From NCBI RefSeq assembly GCF_014212175.1, contig NZ_JACJVR010000068.1, positions 13,371 through 77,370 on the forward strand: a DNA stretch of 64,000 nucleotides, given 5' to 3'. This document shows, piece after piece, positions 17,013 through 25,815 of this stretch (position 1 is its first letter; the number at the start of each line of letters is the position of its first letter). The translations under genes and the position numbers were made by a program. The DNA comes from Cohnella xylanilytica. GTDB lineage: Bacteria > Bacillota > Bacilli > Paenibacillales > Paenibacillaceae. A model generated the notes under the pieces. It was not told where the DNA came from. It did not search any database and was given only the letters and a program-made list of their open reading frames with translations.

Positions 17013-18272
17013 TTGAAGAAGGGGATCGCGATGCTGGCGGCGGGGGTTCTGCTGGCGGGGGCGGCGGCCGGCTGCTCGGGCAACGAGAAGGAGGTCGTCA
17101 TCTCCCAGGAGGAGAAGCAGTCCGTCATCCGGTTCGTGGCCGCGGAATACAGCACCGAGACGAAGCCGTTCCTCGACAATCTCGTGCGGGAATTCGAGCT
17201 GAAGAACCCGGACATCATCGTCGAGCTTCAGGTCGCCAACTGGAACGTGCTCGACGGGATCTACACCTCGATGATCAGCAAAAACCAGCCGCCCGACCTG
17301 CTCATCACGAACGTGTACGCCCACTTCGCCAAGGCGGGCATTCTGAACGATTGGAACGAGATCGCTTCCCCGGAGCTGAAGGCGAAGTTCTACCCTCACT
17401 TCCTGGACATGGATCAGATCGGGGGCGTTCAGTACGCGCTGCCTTACGTGTCGACCATCCGCAACCTGTATTACAACAAGGACTTGTTCGAGAAAGCGGG
17501 AATCGCTTCCCCTCCCGCGACTTGGGATGCGCTCGAGAAGGACGCCCGCAAGATCAAGGAGACCGGCCGGGCGTTCGGCTTCGGGCTCGACCTGACGGAC
17601 GACGAGATCCAGGCTTACCTGTCCTACTTCTTCTTCGGCGCGGGCGGGGGCTGGATCGAGAACGGCCGGTGGACGATCGACTCGCCGAGCAACGTGGAAG
17701 GGCTGACTTATCTGAAAAGGCTGTTCGACCAAGGGCTGACCGATCCGGAGCCGACCGTGACGACGCGCGACGAGAAGCAGAGAATCCTTGGCGACGGCAA
17801 GCTGGGCATGATGATCTCGGGCAACTACTTCTCGCAGGTGGTGCCGAGGGAGTTCCCGGGCGTGCGGTGGGGAGTCGGGCCGATCCCGGTGAAGGAAGGG
17901 ATTCCGCCCATTACGTTCGGGGTCCAGGACGTGCTCGTCTCGTTCAAGACCGACCATACGGACAAGGCAGCTCTGTCGAAGTTCCTCGACTTCCTGTACG
18001 ACGACCGGAACTACGAGGAGATGACGACCCGCGAAGGCTTCATCCCGGTCACCGCTTCGGTCGGCGACAAGCTGTCGCGGCAGGACGAGGGCATGCGAAG
18101 CAACATCGCGGCGCTCGGGCGCGCGAAGTTCTATCCGATCCAGGAGCCGGCCTGGCAAGCGATCATGGACACGAGCCGCAAGATGGGCGACGCCGTCCTG
18201 TACGACAACCTGTCCCCGCAGGCGGCGCTGGAGCAGCTGCAGCGGTTCGCGGTCGAACGGAGCGGGAATTAG
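17013..18272 (+). CDS. ABC sugar transporter substrate-binding lipoprotein
   Basis: The 419-residue lipoprotein has a signal peptide ending at a lipobox with Cys21 (AGAAAGC). The rest is an extracellular solute-binding protein of the maltose/oligosaccharide type (family 1), with PPDLLITNVYAHFAKAGIL and GGVQYALPYVSTIRNLYYNKDLFEKAGI visible. No permease genes follow; the next gene is convergent. It therefore must work with a transporter encoded elsewhere or act as an additional sensor of the adjacent two-component system. TTG start with GGGGAGGG upstream. Confidence 0.9.
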   Translation: MKKGIAMLAAGVLLAGAAAGCSGNEKEVVISQEEKQSVIRFVAAEYSTETKPFLDNLVREFELKNPDIIVELQVANWNVLDGIYTSMISKNQPPDLLITNVYAHFAKAGILNDWNEIASPELKAKFYPHFLDMDQIGGVQYALPYVSTIRNLYYNKDLFEKAGIASPPATWDALEKDARKIKETGRAFGFGLDLTDDEIQAYLSYFFFGAGGGWIENGRWTIDSPSNVEGLTYLKRLFDQGLTDPEPTVTTRDEKQRILGDGKLGMMISGNYFSQVVPREFPGVRWGVGPIPVKEGIPPITFGVQDVLVSFKTDHTDKAALSKFLDFLYDDRNYEEMTTREGFIPVTASVGDKLSRQDEGMRSNIAALGRAKFYPIQEPAWQAIMDTSRKMGDAVLYDNLSPQAALEQLQRFAVERSGN

Positions 18273-18287
18273 GAGCGTGTTTAGCGC

Positions 18288-19037
18288 TCAGAATTGCGCC
18301 TTCCCATCGAAATAACGGCCATCGGTTCCGCTATGGCTCTTATCGTCGATCAGCTCGATCAGGCGGTCCAGATACCGGATGCCGCGCATGCGCAAGCGGT
18401 TGAGGTTGTGCAAGTATTGCAGCGAATCCCTGGCCACGCGGCGCGCCTGCTCGAGGTTGTTGTGATCGAGCTCGCGGATCACCTGCTTGATCGTATCCAG
18501 CGACCACACCGCCGTGCGCAGAGTGCCGATGATGAGAATCTGCCGGATCTGCGACGGACTGAACTTGCGGTAGCCGTTCTCCCCGTCGCGAACGACGGAG
18601 ATCAGCCCTCTCTTCTCCCAATGGCGGATCGCGGAAGCGGGAATCGAAGTCTCCTTCGCGACTTCCCCGATCGTCATCCATCTCCGCCTGCCCCTCACGT
18701 CCAAGTTCTCGAGCTCCTTGGAGTCGAGCACCTCTATCGTTCTCTCGGCGAGTTCCTTCTCCTTCTGCAAGGCTGCCTGAGCCTCGTTCACGATCCATAA
18801 CGCCTCGTCGACTTCCTTCCGGAGCAGCCTGCGCATCGTCTCGGCCGTCGTTCCCATGCCGAAGCCGGCGTTCATGGCGCGAATGCACTCGAAGTAGGCG
18901 ACGTGCACCTCGGTGTACACCCGGTACCCGTTGGTTCCTCGCTCCACGGGCGGGACGATGCCCCAATCCTCGTAATGCCTCAAGGCGCTCGTGCTGATAT
19001 TCAGCTTCCTGGCGATATCGATCGGCCTGACGGTCAA
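18288..19037 (-). CDS. MerR-family regulator with two DNA-binding domains
   Basis: The 249-residue protein carries two MerR-type winged helices. The first (about 2-60) has IARKLNISTSALRHYEDWGI, the wing GYRVY and the following helix. The second (about 120-185) has IGEVAKETSIPASAIRHWE, the wing GYRKF and IRQILIIGTLRTAVWSL. A predicted coiled region links them. There is no obvious ligand domain at the C-terminus. I chose a TTG start with GGAGGGTGG upstream; an upstream ATG at 19082 is in frame but has no ribosome site. It diverges from a DrrAB-type exporter, its likely target. Confidence 0.82.
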   Translation of the reverse strand: MTVRPIDIARKLNISTSALRHYEDWGIVPPVERGTNGYRVYTEVHVAYFECIRAMNAGFGMGTTAETMRRLLRKEVDEALWIVNEAQAALQKEKELAERTIEVLDSKELENLDVRGRRRWMTIGEVAKETSIPASAIRHWEKRGLISVVRDGENGYRKFSPSQIRQILIIGTLRTAVWSLDTIKQVIRELDHNNLEQARRVARDSLQYLHNLNRLRMRGIRYLDRLIELIDDKSHSGTDGRYFDGKAQF

Positions 19038-19153
19038 CCGTCCACCCTCCTCTTCGCAACTCCAGATCGGCGGCAGCTTCATGCTAAAGATTAAACTCGA
19101 CGTGGAAGCTTCGGCCCTGCCATATCCGGATTCTCCGGCATCCAGGATTCCAA

Positions 19154-19189
19154 ACCTTATCACTTGCTTCAATATTATAAGATTAAGGT
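19154..19189. promoter_or_regulatory. candidate MerR-type operator/promoter for the ABC exporter
   Basis: ACCTTATC (19154-19161) and GATTAAGGT (19181-19189) form an imperfect dyad in the divergent gap. A TTCCAA...TATTAT pair with a 19-bp spacer overlaps the left part. A long spacer is typical of MerR-activated promoters. The match is weak and needs testing. Confidence 0.4.
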
Positions 19190-19216
19190 ACCACAGAGCT
19201 GAAGGAGGGGCAACGA

Positions 19217-20182
19217 ATGACCGGGTTGGCGATAGAAGTTCAAGGTTTGAGAAAATCGTTCGGCAGCGCGGAGGTGCTGAGAGGAATCGACTTGAAGGTG
19301 GAGCGGGGGAGGGTCTACGCGATTCTCGGCCCGAACGGAGCGGGCAAGACGACGCTCGTCAGCATCCTGTCCACGCTGCTTCGCCCGGACGCGGGCTCGG
19401 TTCGGATCTTCGGACTGGACGCGGTTCGCGACGCGGGGGCGGTCCGGAGCCGGATCGGTCTGACCGGGCAGTTCGCCGCGGTGGACGAGGGCATGAGCGG
19501 ACGCGACAACCTTACGCTGTTCGGGCGGCTGACGGGCTATTCCGTTCGGGAGGCGCGGAAGAGGGCCGACGAGCTGCTCGAAGCGTTCGGCCTGACGGAG
19601 GCGGGGAAGCGGCCGGCCGGCAAGTATTCCGGAGGGATGCGAAGGAGGCTGGACATCGCGGCGGCCATGCTGGTCACTCCGGATCTGCTGTTCCTGGACG
19701 AGCCGACGACGGGGCTCGACCCGCGAAGCCGAAGCGAGGTGTGGGACATCGTTCGCGCCTTGGCGGCGCGGGGGACGACGGTGCTGCTGACGACGCAATA
19801 TCTGGAGGAGGCGGACCAGCTGGCCGATCGCCTCGCTGTTATCGACGGGGGAACCGTCATCGCGGAAGGAACGTCCGGCGAATTGAAGGCGTCGGTCGGG
19901 TCGGGCACCGTCTCCATCCGGCTGGCGAGCCCGGAGCAGCGCGAGACGGCCGGGCGGGTGCTCCGCCAGGCGCTGAACGCCGAGGCGCGGCTGCATTCGG
20001 ATCCGGCCGCCTTGTCGGTTCCGGCAGCGGATCCCCTGCTGGCGGCGAACGCCCTGACCGAGCTGGCCCGCGCGGGAATCGCGACGACGCAGTTCTCGCT
20101 GGGGCAGCCGAGCCTCGACGAGGTGTTCCTGGCCTTGACCGGCCATCATGCCGAAGAAGCGAAGGGGGCCGAGGGGATATGA
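19217..20182 (+). CDS. DrrA-type ABC exporter ATPase
   Basis: The 321-residue ATPase has Walker [10 protein letters not shown] at about 38-46, the Q-loop TGQF, the signature [12 protein letters not shown], Walker [14 protein letters not shown] and an H-loop replaced by TTQYLEE. The last feature (Gln in place of His) is shared by the daunorubicin-resistance DrrA group. A C-terminal accessory domain of about 100 residues follows. It probably exports a drug or lipid-like compound with the next gene, whose ATG overlaps the stop. Confidence 0.92.
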   Translation: MTGLAIEVQGLRKSFGSAEVLRGIDLKVERGRVYAILGPNGAGKTTLVSILSTLLRPDAGSVRIFGLDAVRDAGAVRSRIGLTGQFAAVDEGMSGRDNLTLFGRLTGYSVREARKRADELLEAFGLTEAGKRPAGKYSGGMRRRLDIAAAMLVTPDLLFLDEPTTGLDPRSRSEVWDIVRALAARGTTVLLTTQYLEEADQLADRLAVIDGGTVIAEGTSGELKASVGSGTVSIRLASPEQRETAGRVLRQALNAEARLHSDPAALSVPAADPLLAANALTELARAGIATTQFSLGQPSLDEVFLALTGHHAEEAKGAEGI

Positions 20183-21027
20183 GCATGAGCGCGAACCAAG
20201 CGAATCAAGCGAATCGGGCGAACCTGATGCGGGCGCTGTCCGCGAACGAACGTCCGCGGGGGCCGAACGCCCTGAGCGCCGTGGGGACGTTCACGTGGCG
20301 GGCGATGCGGGGCACGCTCTCCCAGCTGCCGTACATGGCGATCGACGTCGTGATTTTCCCGATCATCTTCTTGCTGATCTTCACGTTTATGTTCGGCGGA
20401 GCGATCTCCGGTTCGACCGGGAACTATCTGCAGTTCCTGCTTCCCGGAATGCTGGTCTACACGGTGACGACGATGACGGTCTACATCGGCATCGCGATCA
20501 AAACCGACATCGACCGGGGCGTGTTCAACCGATTCCGGACGCTTCCGTTCTGGCAGCCCGCGGCCATCATCGGCACGATGCTGATCAACCTGCTGTCCTA
20601 CGCCGCCGCGCTGACGACGACGATCGCCTTCGGATTGGCGCTGGGCTTCCGGCCGGAGGGCGGGTTCGCCGGTGCCGTCTCGGCCATGCTGCTCGTCATT
20701 CTGTACGCGTTCAGCGTCAGCTGGATCTTCGCCTGCATCGGGGTCGTCGCCAAGAAAACCGAATCCATCACCACCCTCACCTACGTCGTGCTGTATCCTC
20801 TTATGTTTACGAGCAACGTATTCGCCGATACGTCCACGATGCCGGATTGGCTCGGCCGAATCGTCGCCTACAACCCGATCAGCCTCGTCTCCACCGCCGC
20901 CCGCGGGTTGATGCACGGAGACGCCGCCGCTGCGGATCTTCTGACCGCTCTGGCGGGAATGGCCGTCTTCTTCGCCGCGTTCGCTCCCCTGACTTTCTGG
21001 TTGTATCGGCGGAAGACCGCCCGGTGA
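20179..21027 (+). CDS. DrrB-type ABC exporter permease
   Basis: The 282-residue permease has about six membrane segments (near 52-72, 88-108, 132-155, 165-188, 196-215 and 252-272) and the ABC-2 type pattern DIDRGVFNRFRTLPFWQP between segments 2 and 3, which contacts the ATPase. The N-terminus is a repetitive Asn/Gln/Ala stretch (SANQANQANRANL). The ATG overlaps the DrrA stop, and both probably respond to the divergent double-MerR regulator. Confidence 0.9.
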   Translation: MSMSANQANQANRANLMRALSANERPRGPNALSAVGTFTWRAMRGTLSQLPYMAIDVVIFPIIFLLIFTFMFGGAISGSTGNYLQFLLPGMLVYTVTTMTVYIGIAIKTDIDRGVFNRFRTLPFWQPAAIIGTMLINLLSYAAALTTTIAFGLALGFRPEGGFAGAVSAMLLVILYAFSVSWIFACIGVVAKKTESITTLTYVVLYPLMFTSNVFADTSTMPDWLGRIVAYNPISLVSTAARGLMHGDAAAADLLTALAGMAVFFAAFAPLTFWLYRRKTAR

Positions 21028-21112
21028 CCCTTCTCGCATCACTCGCCGCTTCAACATGCCGCTCAACAAACCATATCGCTCAACAAAACGCCTTATAAAA
21101 CGGAGGTACTCC

Positions 21113-21678
21113 TTGAACGAGAGAATCGAGATCCGGGGCGCCCGGGAGAACAATCTGCGGAACGTGACGCTGAGCATTCCCAAGAACAAGCTGGTCGTGC
21201 TGACCGGGCCTTCCGGCTCCGGCAAGTCGACCCTGGCGATGGACACGCTGCAGCGGGAATGCCAGCGGCAGTACATGGAGTCGATGGGGATGACGTCGGA
21301 GGCGCTGCCCAAGCCGAAGGTCGACGCGATCTTCGGCCTCTCCCCGTCGATCAGCGTAGGGCAGCACGTGACGAACCGGAATCCGCGATCCACGGTCGGC
21401 ACCGTGACGGATATCCACTCTTATTTGCGCGTCATCTAAGAGAAATTGGGCGAGCGGGATTGATCCAGGTACTGAAGCAGCTGCGAGACATGGGCAATAC
21501 GGTGCTCGTCATCGAGCACGACGTGGAGATGATGCGGGCGGCCGATCATGTGATCGACATGGGGCCCGGCGCGGGCAGCTTCGGCGGCCGGGTCGTCGCC
21601 GAGGGAACCCCGGAGGCCGTCGCGGCCGTCGCCGCCTCGCACACGGGGCGGTTCCTGCGGGAAGCCCTGCATCGGTGA
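21113..21678 (+). pseudogene. remnant of a UvrA-like ATPase gene (internal deletion, frameshifted)
   Basis: The first part (TTG at 21113, after CGGAGG) encodes the UvrA-type start [19 protein letters not shown], Walker [10 protein letters not shown] and the text up to [12 protein letters not shown], then stops at 21439. In another frame, from about 21454 to 21678, comes the typical UvrA end with [26 protein letters not shown] and a C-terminal LREALHR. The several hundred residues between (zinc modules, insertion and signature domains) are missing. It looks like a decayed copy of the UvrA paralogue group linked to drug self-resistance. A working short protein is very unlikely. Confidence 0.82.
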
Positions 21679-21727
21679 GCGGGCCCCCAATGCCCCTACT
21701 GTTAGCTCGATCCGGCTTGGAGCCGCC

Positions 21728-22300
21728 TCACCTTCTCGGAGCGAACGAATCGTCTTTAAATCGCTCTCTCAACGCTCGTTGCATCTCAATGGCCTGCTCC
21801 AAATCGTCCCCGGTCGCAATAAACATGGAATCGTAGATATCCCCGGCTTCATTTCCGTTTGCAGGGTTATCCGTCTTCATTTTCGTCGTGGACCATATGT
21901 TGATCTTCTCGAAATTCTCATCGAAATAGTTCCAACCAAAATGAGCCGTTTCAGCTTTCGGATTCATTCGGGAATAGAACATGGCCCCCATTCCGATCCC
22001 GTTGTTTATTTTGACGGTTTTCATATCGACCTGCGACCATTTCGTAACCTCGAGGGCATCAATGACGAAATCGCCTACGAACCTATGCTGCCGATACAAA
22101 GGTCTGTACAAGGTGCCGTCGATCCGGATCGTAGTCGGGGTGCCCGAAGCGGGAGAGTCTCCGATCATGATGACGGCTTTGCGAACGACGCTCACCTCTT
22201 TCGGGAACTTGTAGAAGTAAAGGAACAGGAACGCGCACACGCCAATAAAAATCAAAATGCCGATAGCGAGCTTCAGGATACTCGCAATGTTCGATCTCAT
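21728..22300 (-). CDS. membrane-anchored protein, unknown function
   Basis: The 190-residue protein has one N-terminal membrane segment (about 8-30) and an extracytoplasmic remainder without recognised motifs. The AVIMIGDSP, RIDGTLYRPLYRQHRFVGDF and NFEKINIWSTTKM stretches suggest a compact beta-rich domain. I do not recognise the family. The ATG has GGAGGG very close upstream. Its lower GC content relative to neighbours could indicate later acquisition. Confidence 0.6.
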   Translation of the reverse strand: MRSNIASILKLAIGILIFIGVCAFLFLYFYKFPKEVSVVRKAVIMIGDSPASGTPTTIRIDGTLYRPLYRQHRFVGDFVIDALEVTKWSQVDMKTVKINNGIGMGAMFYSRMNPKAETAHFGWNYFDENFEKINIWSTTKMKTDNPANGNEAGDIYDSMFIATGDDLEQAIEMQRALRERFKDDSFAPRR

Positions 22301-22558
22301 AAGCCCTCCGGTTCGCGGGATGATTATTTCCGAATCTGGTTACGGATTACATTATGGGAGCAGCCGTCTGTTGTCAACAGCGTATGGCGCGCAGGCAGAG
22401 GAACAAGCGCGAGGACCCCCGCACCAAAAAGAAAATACTAAAGATTGTTTGGAAGATATTCGATAGAGACGCGGAGCCCTCCCTTCTATGATGGTTACAG
22501 GCGCAAGCAATCGAGCAAGCAGCGCGCGACCAACATACACGGGGAGGGTTTTGCAGTT

Positions 22559-23962
22559 ATGGCAGTGAACAAGAAAGCGGCGGCTCTCGGCCTCGCCGCG
22601 GTGGTAGCCTTGACGTCCCTCGCGGCCTGCGGCAAGGGCGGCAACGACTCGAACGGCGCGGCGTCGCCGTCTGCGTCTCCGAGCGAGAGCGCGACTCCGA
22701 GCGATTCGGCGAGCCCGAGCGCAAGCCCCAGCGCGTCCGGGTCCGAATCCGACGGCGGCGGCACGAAGCTGACCGGCGACTTCGAGATCCAATACTTCGT
22801 CGGAGGCTACGGCGACAAGTGGTGGAAGAAGGTCATCGCGGACTTCAAAGCCGCGAACCCGGACCTGAACGTCATCGAAGCCGGCGGCCCGAAGATCAAC
22901 GACCAGAACAAGCCGCGCTGGATCGGCGGCAATCCGCCCGACTTCGTCTACATCGACGGCCCCAACCTGAACGACCGCCAGATGGTCGAAGACGGCCAGC
23001 TCGAAGACCTGACCGACTGGCTGAAGGACGCGAAGAACGTCGACGGCGACAAGATTCTGGACATCCTGGCCCAAGCCCCGCAGCAATACGACGGCAAAAT
23101 CTACAACATCCCGCTCGTCCTGAACTCATGGGGAATTTTCTGGAATAAGGCGCTGTTCAAGGACAAGGGCTGGACGGAACCGGCCAACTTCGACGAGTTC
23201 ATGCAGGTGAGCGACAAGATCAAGGCGGACGGCATCACCCCGTTCATTCATACCGGCAAATACCCGTACTACATCAACGGCGCGTTCCTGTACCCGGCGA
23301 TCGTATCGAACAACAACGACGACTACACGATCTTGCAGAAAATGGCCACAAACGACATCGAAGCTTATAAGAGCCCGGCCGTCCTCGCCGCCCTGAACCA
23401 GATCGTGGCGTTGCGCGACAAAGGCTTCATCGACAAGGCCTCCATCCAGATCAACCACACCGACTCGCAAATGCTGTTCCTGCAGAACAAGGACGCGTTC
23501 ATTCCGAACGGCCTGTGGCTGCCGAACGAGATGGCGAAGGACGTGCCGCAAGGCTTCGACTTCGGCTTCATCCCTTCGATCACGCAGAAGGCCGGCGGCA
23601 AGGTCGTCGCCAACACGTCGACCGCCACGGTAGCGGTCGCGAAGAAGGCGAAGAACAAGGAAGCGGCCAAGGCGTTCCTGCAGTTCATCTTCTCCAAGGC
23701 TCAAGCATCGCAATGGGCCGAGCTGAGCGGCGCTCCTTCCAACATCAAGGGCGACATCAGCAGCTCCAACGCGCCGAACTTCGTCAAGGACGCAGCCAAG
23801 TACTTGACTGACCCGAACACGATCGTCATCCCGACGATCACGTTCAACGCCGACGTCGACAAGGCGATGCAGGACGCGACCGACGCCCTGACCATCAGCA
23901 AGATCACTCCGGAAGAGTGGGTCAAGCGCGTGACGGACGTCGTCGCCAAGGTGAAGCAGTAA
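22559..23962 (+). CDS. ABC sugar transporter substrate-binding lipoprotein
   Basis: The 467-residue lipoprotein has a signal peptide, lipobox LAAC and a long Ser/Pro/Ala linker before a family 1 extracellular solute-binding domain (from about residue 80), with YFVGGYGDKWWKKVIADFKAANPDLNV and PPDFVYIDGPNLNDRQMVEDGQLEDL. The sugar is unknown. The ATG follows GGGGAGGG. It heads an operon with two permeases and an MFS gene; the shared ATPase (MsmX-type) must be encoded elsewhere. Confidence 0.93.
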   Translation: MAVNKKAAALGLAAVVALTSLAACGKGGNDSNGAASPSASPSESATPSDSASPSASPSASGSESDGGGTKLTGDFEIQYFVGGYGDKWWKKVIADFKAANPDLNVIEAGGPKINDQNKPRWIGGNPPDFVYIDGPNLNDRQMVEDGQLEDLTDWLKDAKNVDGDKILDILAQAPQQYDGKIYNIPLVLNSWGIFWNKALFKDKGWTEPANFDEFMQVSDKIKADGITPFIHTGKYPYYINGAFLYPAIVSNNNDDYTILQKMATNDIEAYKSPAVLAALNQIVALRDKGFIDKASIQINHTDSQMLFLQNKDAFIPNGLWLPNEMAKDVPQGFDFGFIPSITQKAGGKVVANTSTATVAVAKKAKNKEAAKAFLQFIFSKAQASQWAELSGAPSNIKGDISSSNAPNFVKDAAKYLTDPNTIVIPTITFNADVDKAMQDATDALTISKITPEEWVKRVTDVVAKVKQ

Positions 23963-23971
23963 GAGGACGGA

Positions 23972-23997
23972 AGACCGGGGGCGAGCGCTCTCGGTCT
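23972..23997 (+). other. stem-loop between binding protein and permease genes
   Basis: AGACCG pairs with CGGTCT across a GC-rich loop, with no T tract. Such intercistronic stems usually favour the binding-protein part of the mRNA over the permease part. Confidence 0.4.
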
Positions 23998-24034
23998 CCC
24001 TCCGCGAATGGACCAGACAGGAAGGAGGGGCCGA

Positions 24035-24937
24035 ATGAAGCCGGTATCGGAAAAGCGGCAGCGCAACTTGTTCATCGGCACGTTCATTATCCCTACGTTC
24101 GTTTTTTTCTGTATCTTCACGATCTACCCGGTCGTCCAGGCCTTGTATTATTCGCTGTTCGACTGGTCCGGCATGTCCGAGCACAAGACGTTCATCGGGC
24201 TGGGCAACTTCAAGGACATGTTCAAGGACCCGATCGTCCTTCGCGCCATCGGCAACGACTACTTCCTCGTGGTCGGCAAGATCGTCGGCATCATGATCAT
24301 CGCGACCTTCTTCGCCGTCGCGCTGACGCGCTTCAAATTCAAGCTGGCCGGCTTCTTCCGGTCGATCTTCTTCATCCCGAACGTCATCTCGGTCGTCGTC
24401 ATCGGCGTGCTGTGGAACTTCATCTACAACCCGCAGATCGGCTTCCTTAACGCCTTCCTGTCGCTGTTCACCGAGGAGAAGGTGGACATCGCCTGGCTCG
24501 GCTTCACTTCGCATACGATCTGGATGCTGCTGCCTCCGGCCGTGTGGGCGGGCATCGGCTTCTATATGATTCTGATTATCGCGGCTATCCAGAATATCCC
24601 GGACTCCTTCTACGAGGCGGCCGAGCTGGAAGGCGCCGGGCAATGGCGTCAATTCCGGAGCATCACCGTTCCGCTCGTCTGGGAGCAGATGAAGGTCTCG
24701 ATCATCAACATCATGATGACGACGCTGAACGGCTCGTTCGTCATCGTCTGGATCATGACGGAGGGCGGGCCCGACAATTCCACCCAGGTCATGGGCTCCT
24801 ACTTGTACCAGATGGCGTTCCGGCAATACCACTTCGGCTTCGCGGCCGCGATCGGCGTGCTGATCCTGGGGCTCTCACTCATAACGACGGTCGTCATGCA
24901 GCGGCTGCTGCGCCACGAGACCGTCGAGCTTAGCTAA
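24035..24937 (+). CDS. ABC sugar transporter permease (MalF-type)
   Basis: The 300-residue permease has six membrane segments and the EAA loop that contacts the ATPase, seen as FYEAAELEGAGQWRQFRSITVP. It imports the sugar captured by the preceding lipoprotein. I chose the ATG at 24035 with GGAAGGAGG about six bases upstream rather than an ATG 27 bases earlier. The second permease follows 14 bases after the stop. Confidence 0.93.
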   Translation: MKPVSEKRQRNLFIGTFIIPTFVFFCIFTIYPVVQALYYSLFDWSGMSEHKTFIGLGNFKDMFKDPIVLRAIGNDYFLVVGKIVGIMIIATFFAVALTRFKFKLAGFFRSIFFIPNVISVVVIGVLWNFIYNPQIGFLNAFLSLFTEEKVDIAWLGFTSHTIWMLLPPAVWAGIGFYMILIIAAIQNIPDSFYEAAELEGAGQWRQFRSITVPLVWEQMKVSIINIMMTTLNGSFVIVWIMTEGGPDNSTQVMGSYLYQMAFRQYHFGFAAAIGVLILGLSLITTVVMQRLLRHETVELS

Positions 24938-24951
24938 AGGAGGACAACGGG

Positions 24952-25797
24952 ATGCATTCGGGCATCAAGAATCCGGTCGTCAAAATCATTTTCTACGCCA
25001 TCCTCGTCATCTGGGGCTTCTCCGTCTTGTATCCGCTGCTGTGGACGCTGCTGGACGCGTTGAAGGACAACGAGCAGTTCTTCTTCAACGCGCCGTGGGC
25101 GCTGCCGGAGGTTCCGCTCATCTGGTCCAACTTCTCGTATGTCTGGAGCAAGTACAACTTCGACCGGTATTTTATCAACTCGATCGTCGTCACGGGCGGC
25201 TCCACGCTGCTCGGGCTGCTGCTGTCGGCGATGACGGCGTACGTGCTGGCCCGCTACAAATTCAGGGGAAGCGGAGCGCTCTACCTGCTCTACATCTCTT
25301 CCATGATGGTTCCGTTCATCTTGGCTTTGATCCCGCTTTTTTTCCTGATGAACTCGCTGGGCTTGATCAACACGACGATCGGCCTCGTCTTCGTCTACGC
25401 GTCGAGCGTTCTCGCCTTCGGCATCTTCGTGCTGGTCGGCTTCTTCAAGTCGCTGCCGAAGGAGCTCGAGGAGGCGTCGATCATCGACGGGGCGTCCCAT
25501 TACGGAACGTTCTTCCGCGTCATGCTGCCGCTGTCGCAGCCGGGCCTCATCACCGTCGGCATCGTCAACGTGCTCAACATCTGGAACGAATATATCGTGG
25601 GCACCATTCTCATCAACGACCCGAAGCATTATACTCTTCCCGTGGAGATCGGCGTCATGCAGGCGGAGATGCAATACCGGACCGAGTGGGGACCGCTGTT
25701 CGCGGCTCTGCTCATGACCATCGTGCCGGTTCTCGTCATCTACATCGTGTTCCAGCGCAAGATCGCGAGCGGCATTACGGCGGGCGCGGTCAAATAA
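24952..25797 (+). CDS. ABC sugar transporter permease (MalG-type)
   Basis: The 281-residue inner-membrane permease has six hydrophobic segments and the EAA motif LEEASIIDGASHYGTFFRV, followed by LPLSQPGL, typical of MalG/AraQ proteins. It completes the membrane channel with the preceding permease. The start ATG has GGAGG just upstream. No ATPase gene is present. Confidence 0.93.
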   Translation: MHSGIKNPVVKIIFYAILVIWGFSVLYPLLWTLLDALKDNEQFFFNAPWALPEVPLIWSNFSYVWSKYNFDRYFINSIVVTGGSTLLGLLLSAMTAYVLARYKFRGSGALYLLYISSMMVPFILALIPLFFLMNSLGLINTTIGLVFVYASSVLAFGIFVLVGFFKSLPKELEEASIIDGASHYGTFFRVMLPLSQPGLITVGIVNVLNIWNEYIVGTILINDPKHYTLPVEIGVMQAEMQYRTEWGPLFAALLMTIVPVLVIYIVFQRKIASGITAGAVK

Positions 25798-25815
25798 GAG
25801 GGTGAATCGGACGCC

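Noticed and set aside
15891..18158. 755-codon minus-strand open frame
   Set aside because: Shadow of the two sugar-binding protein genes.
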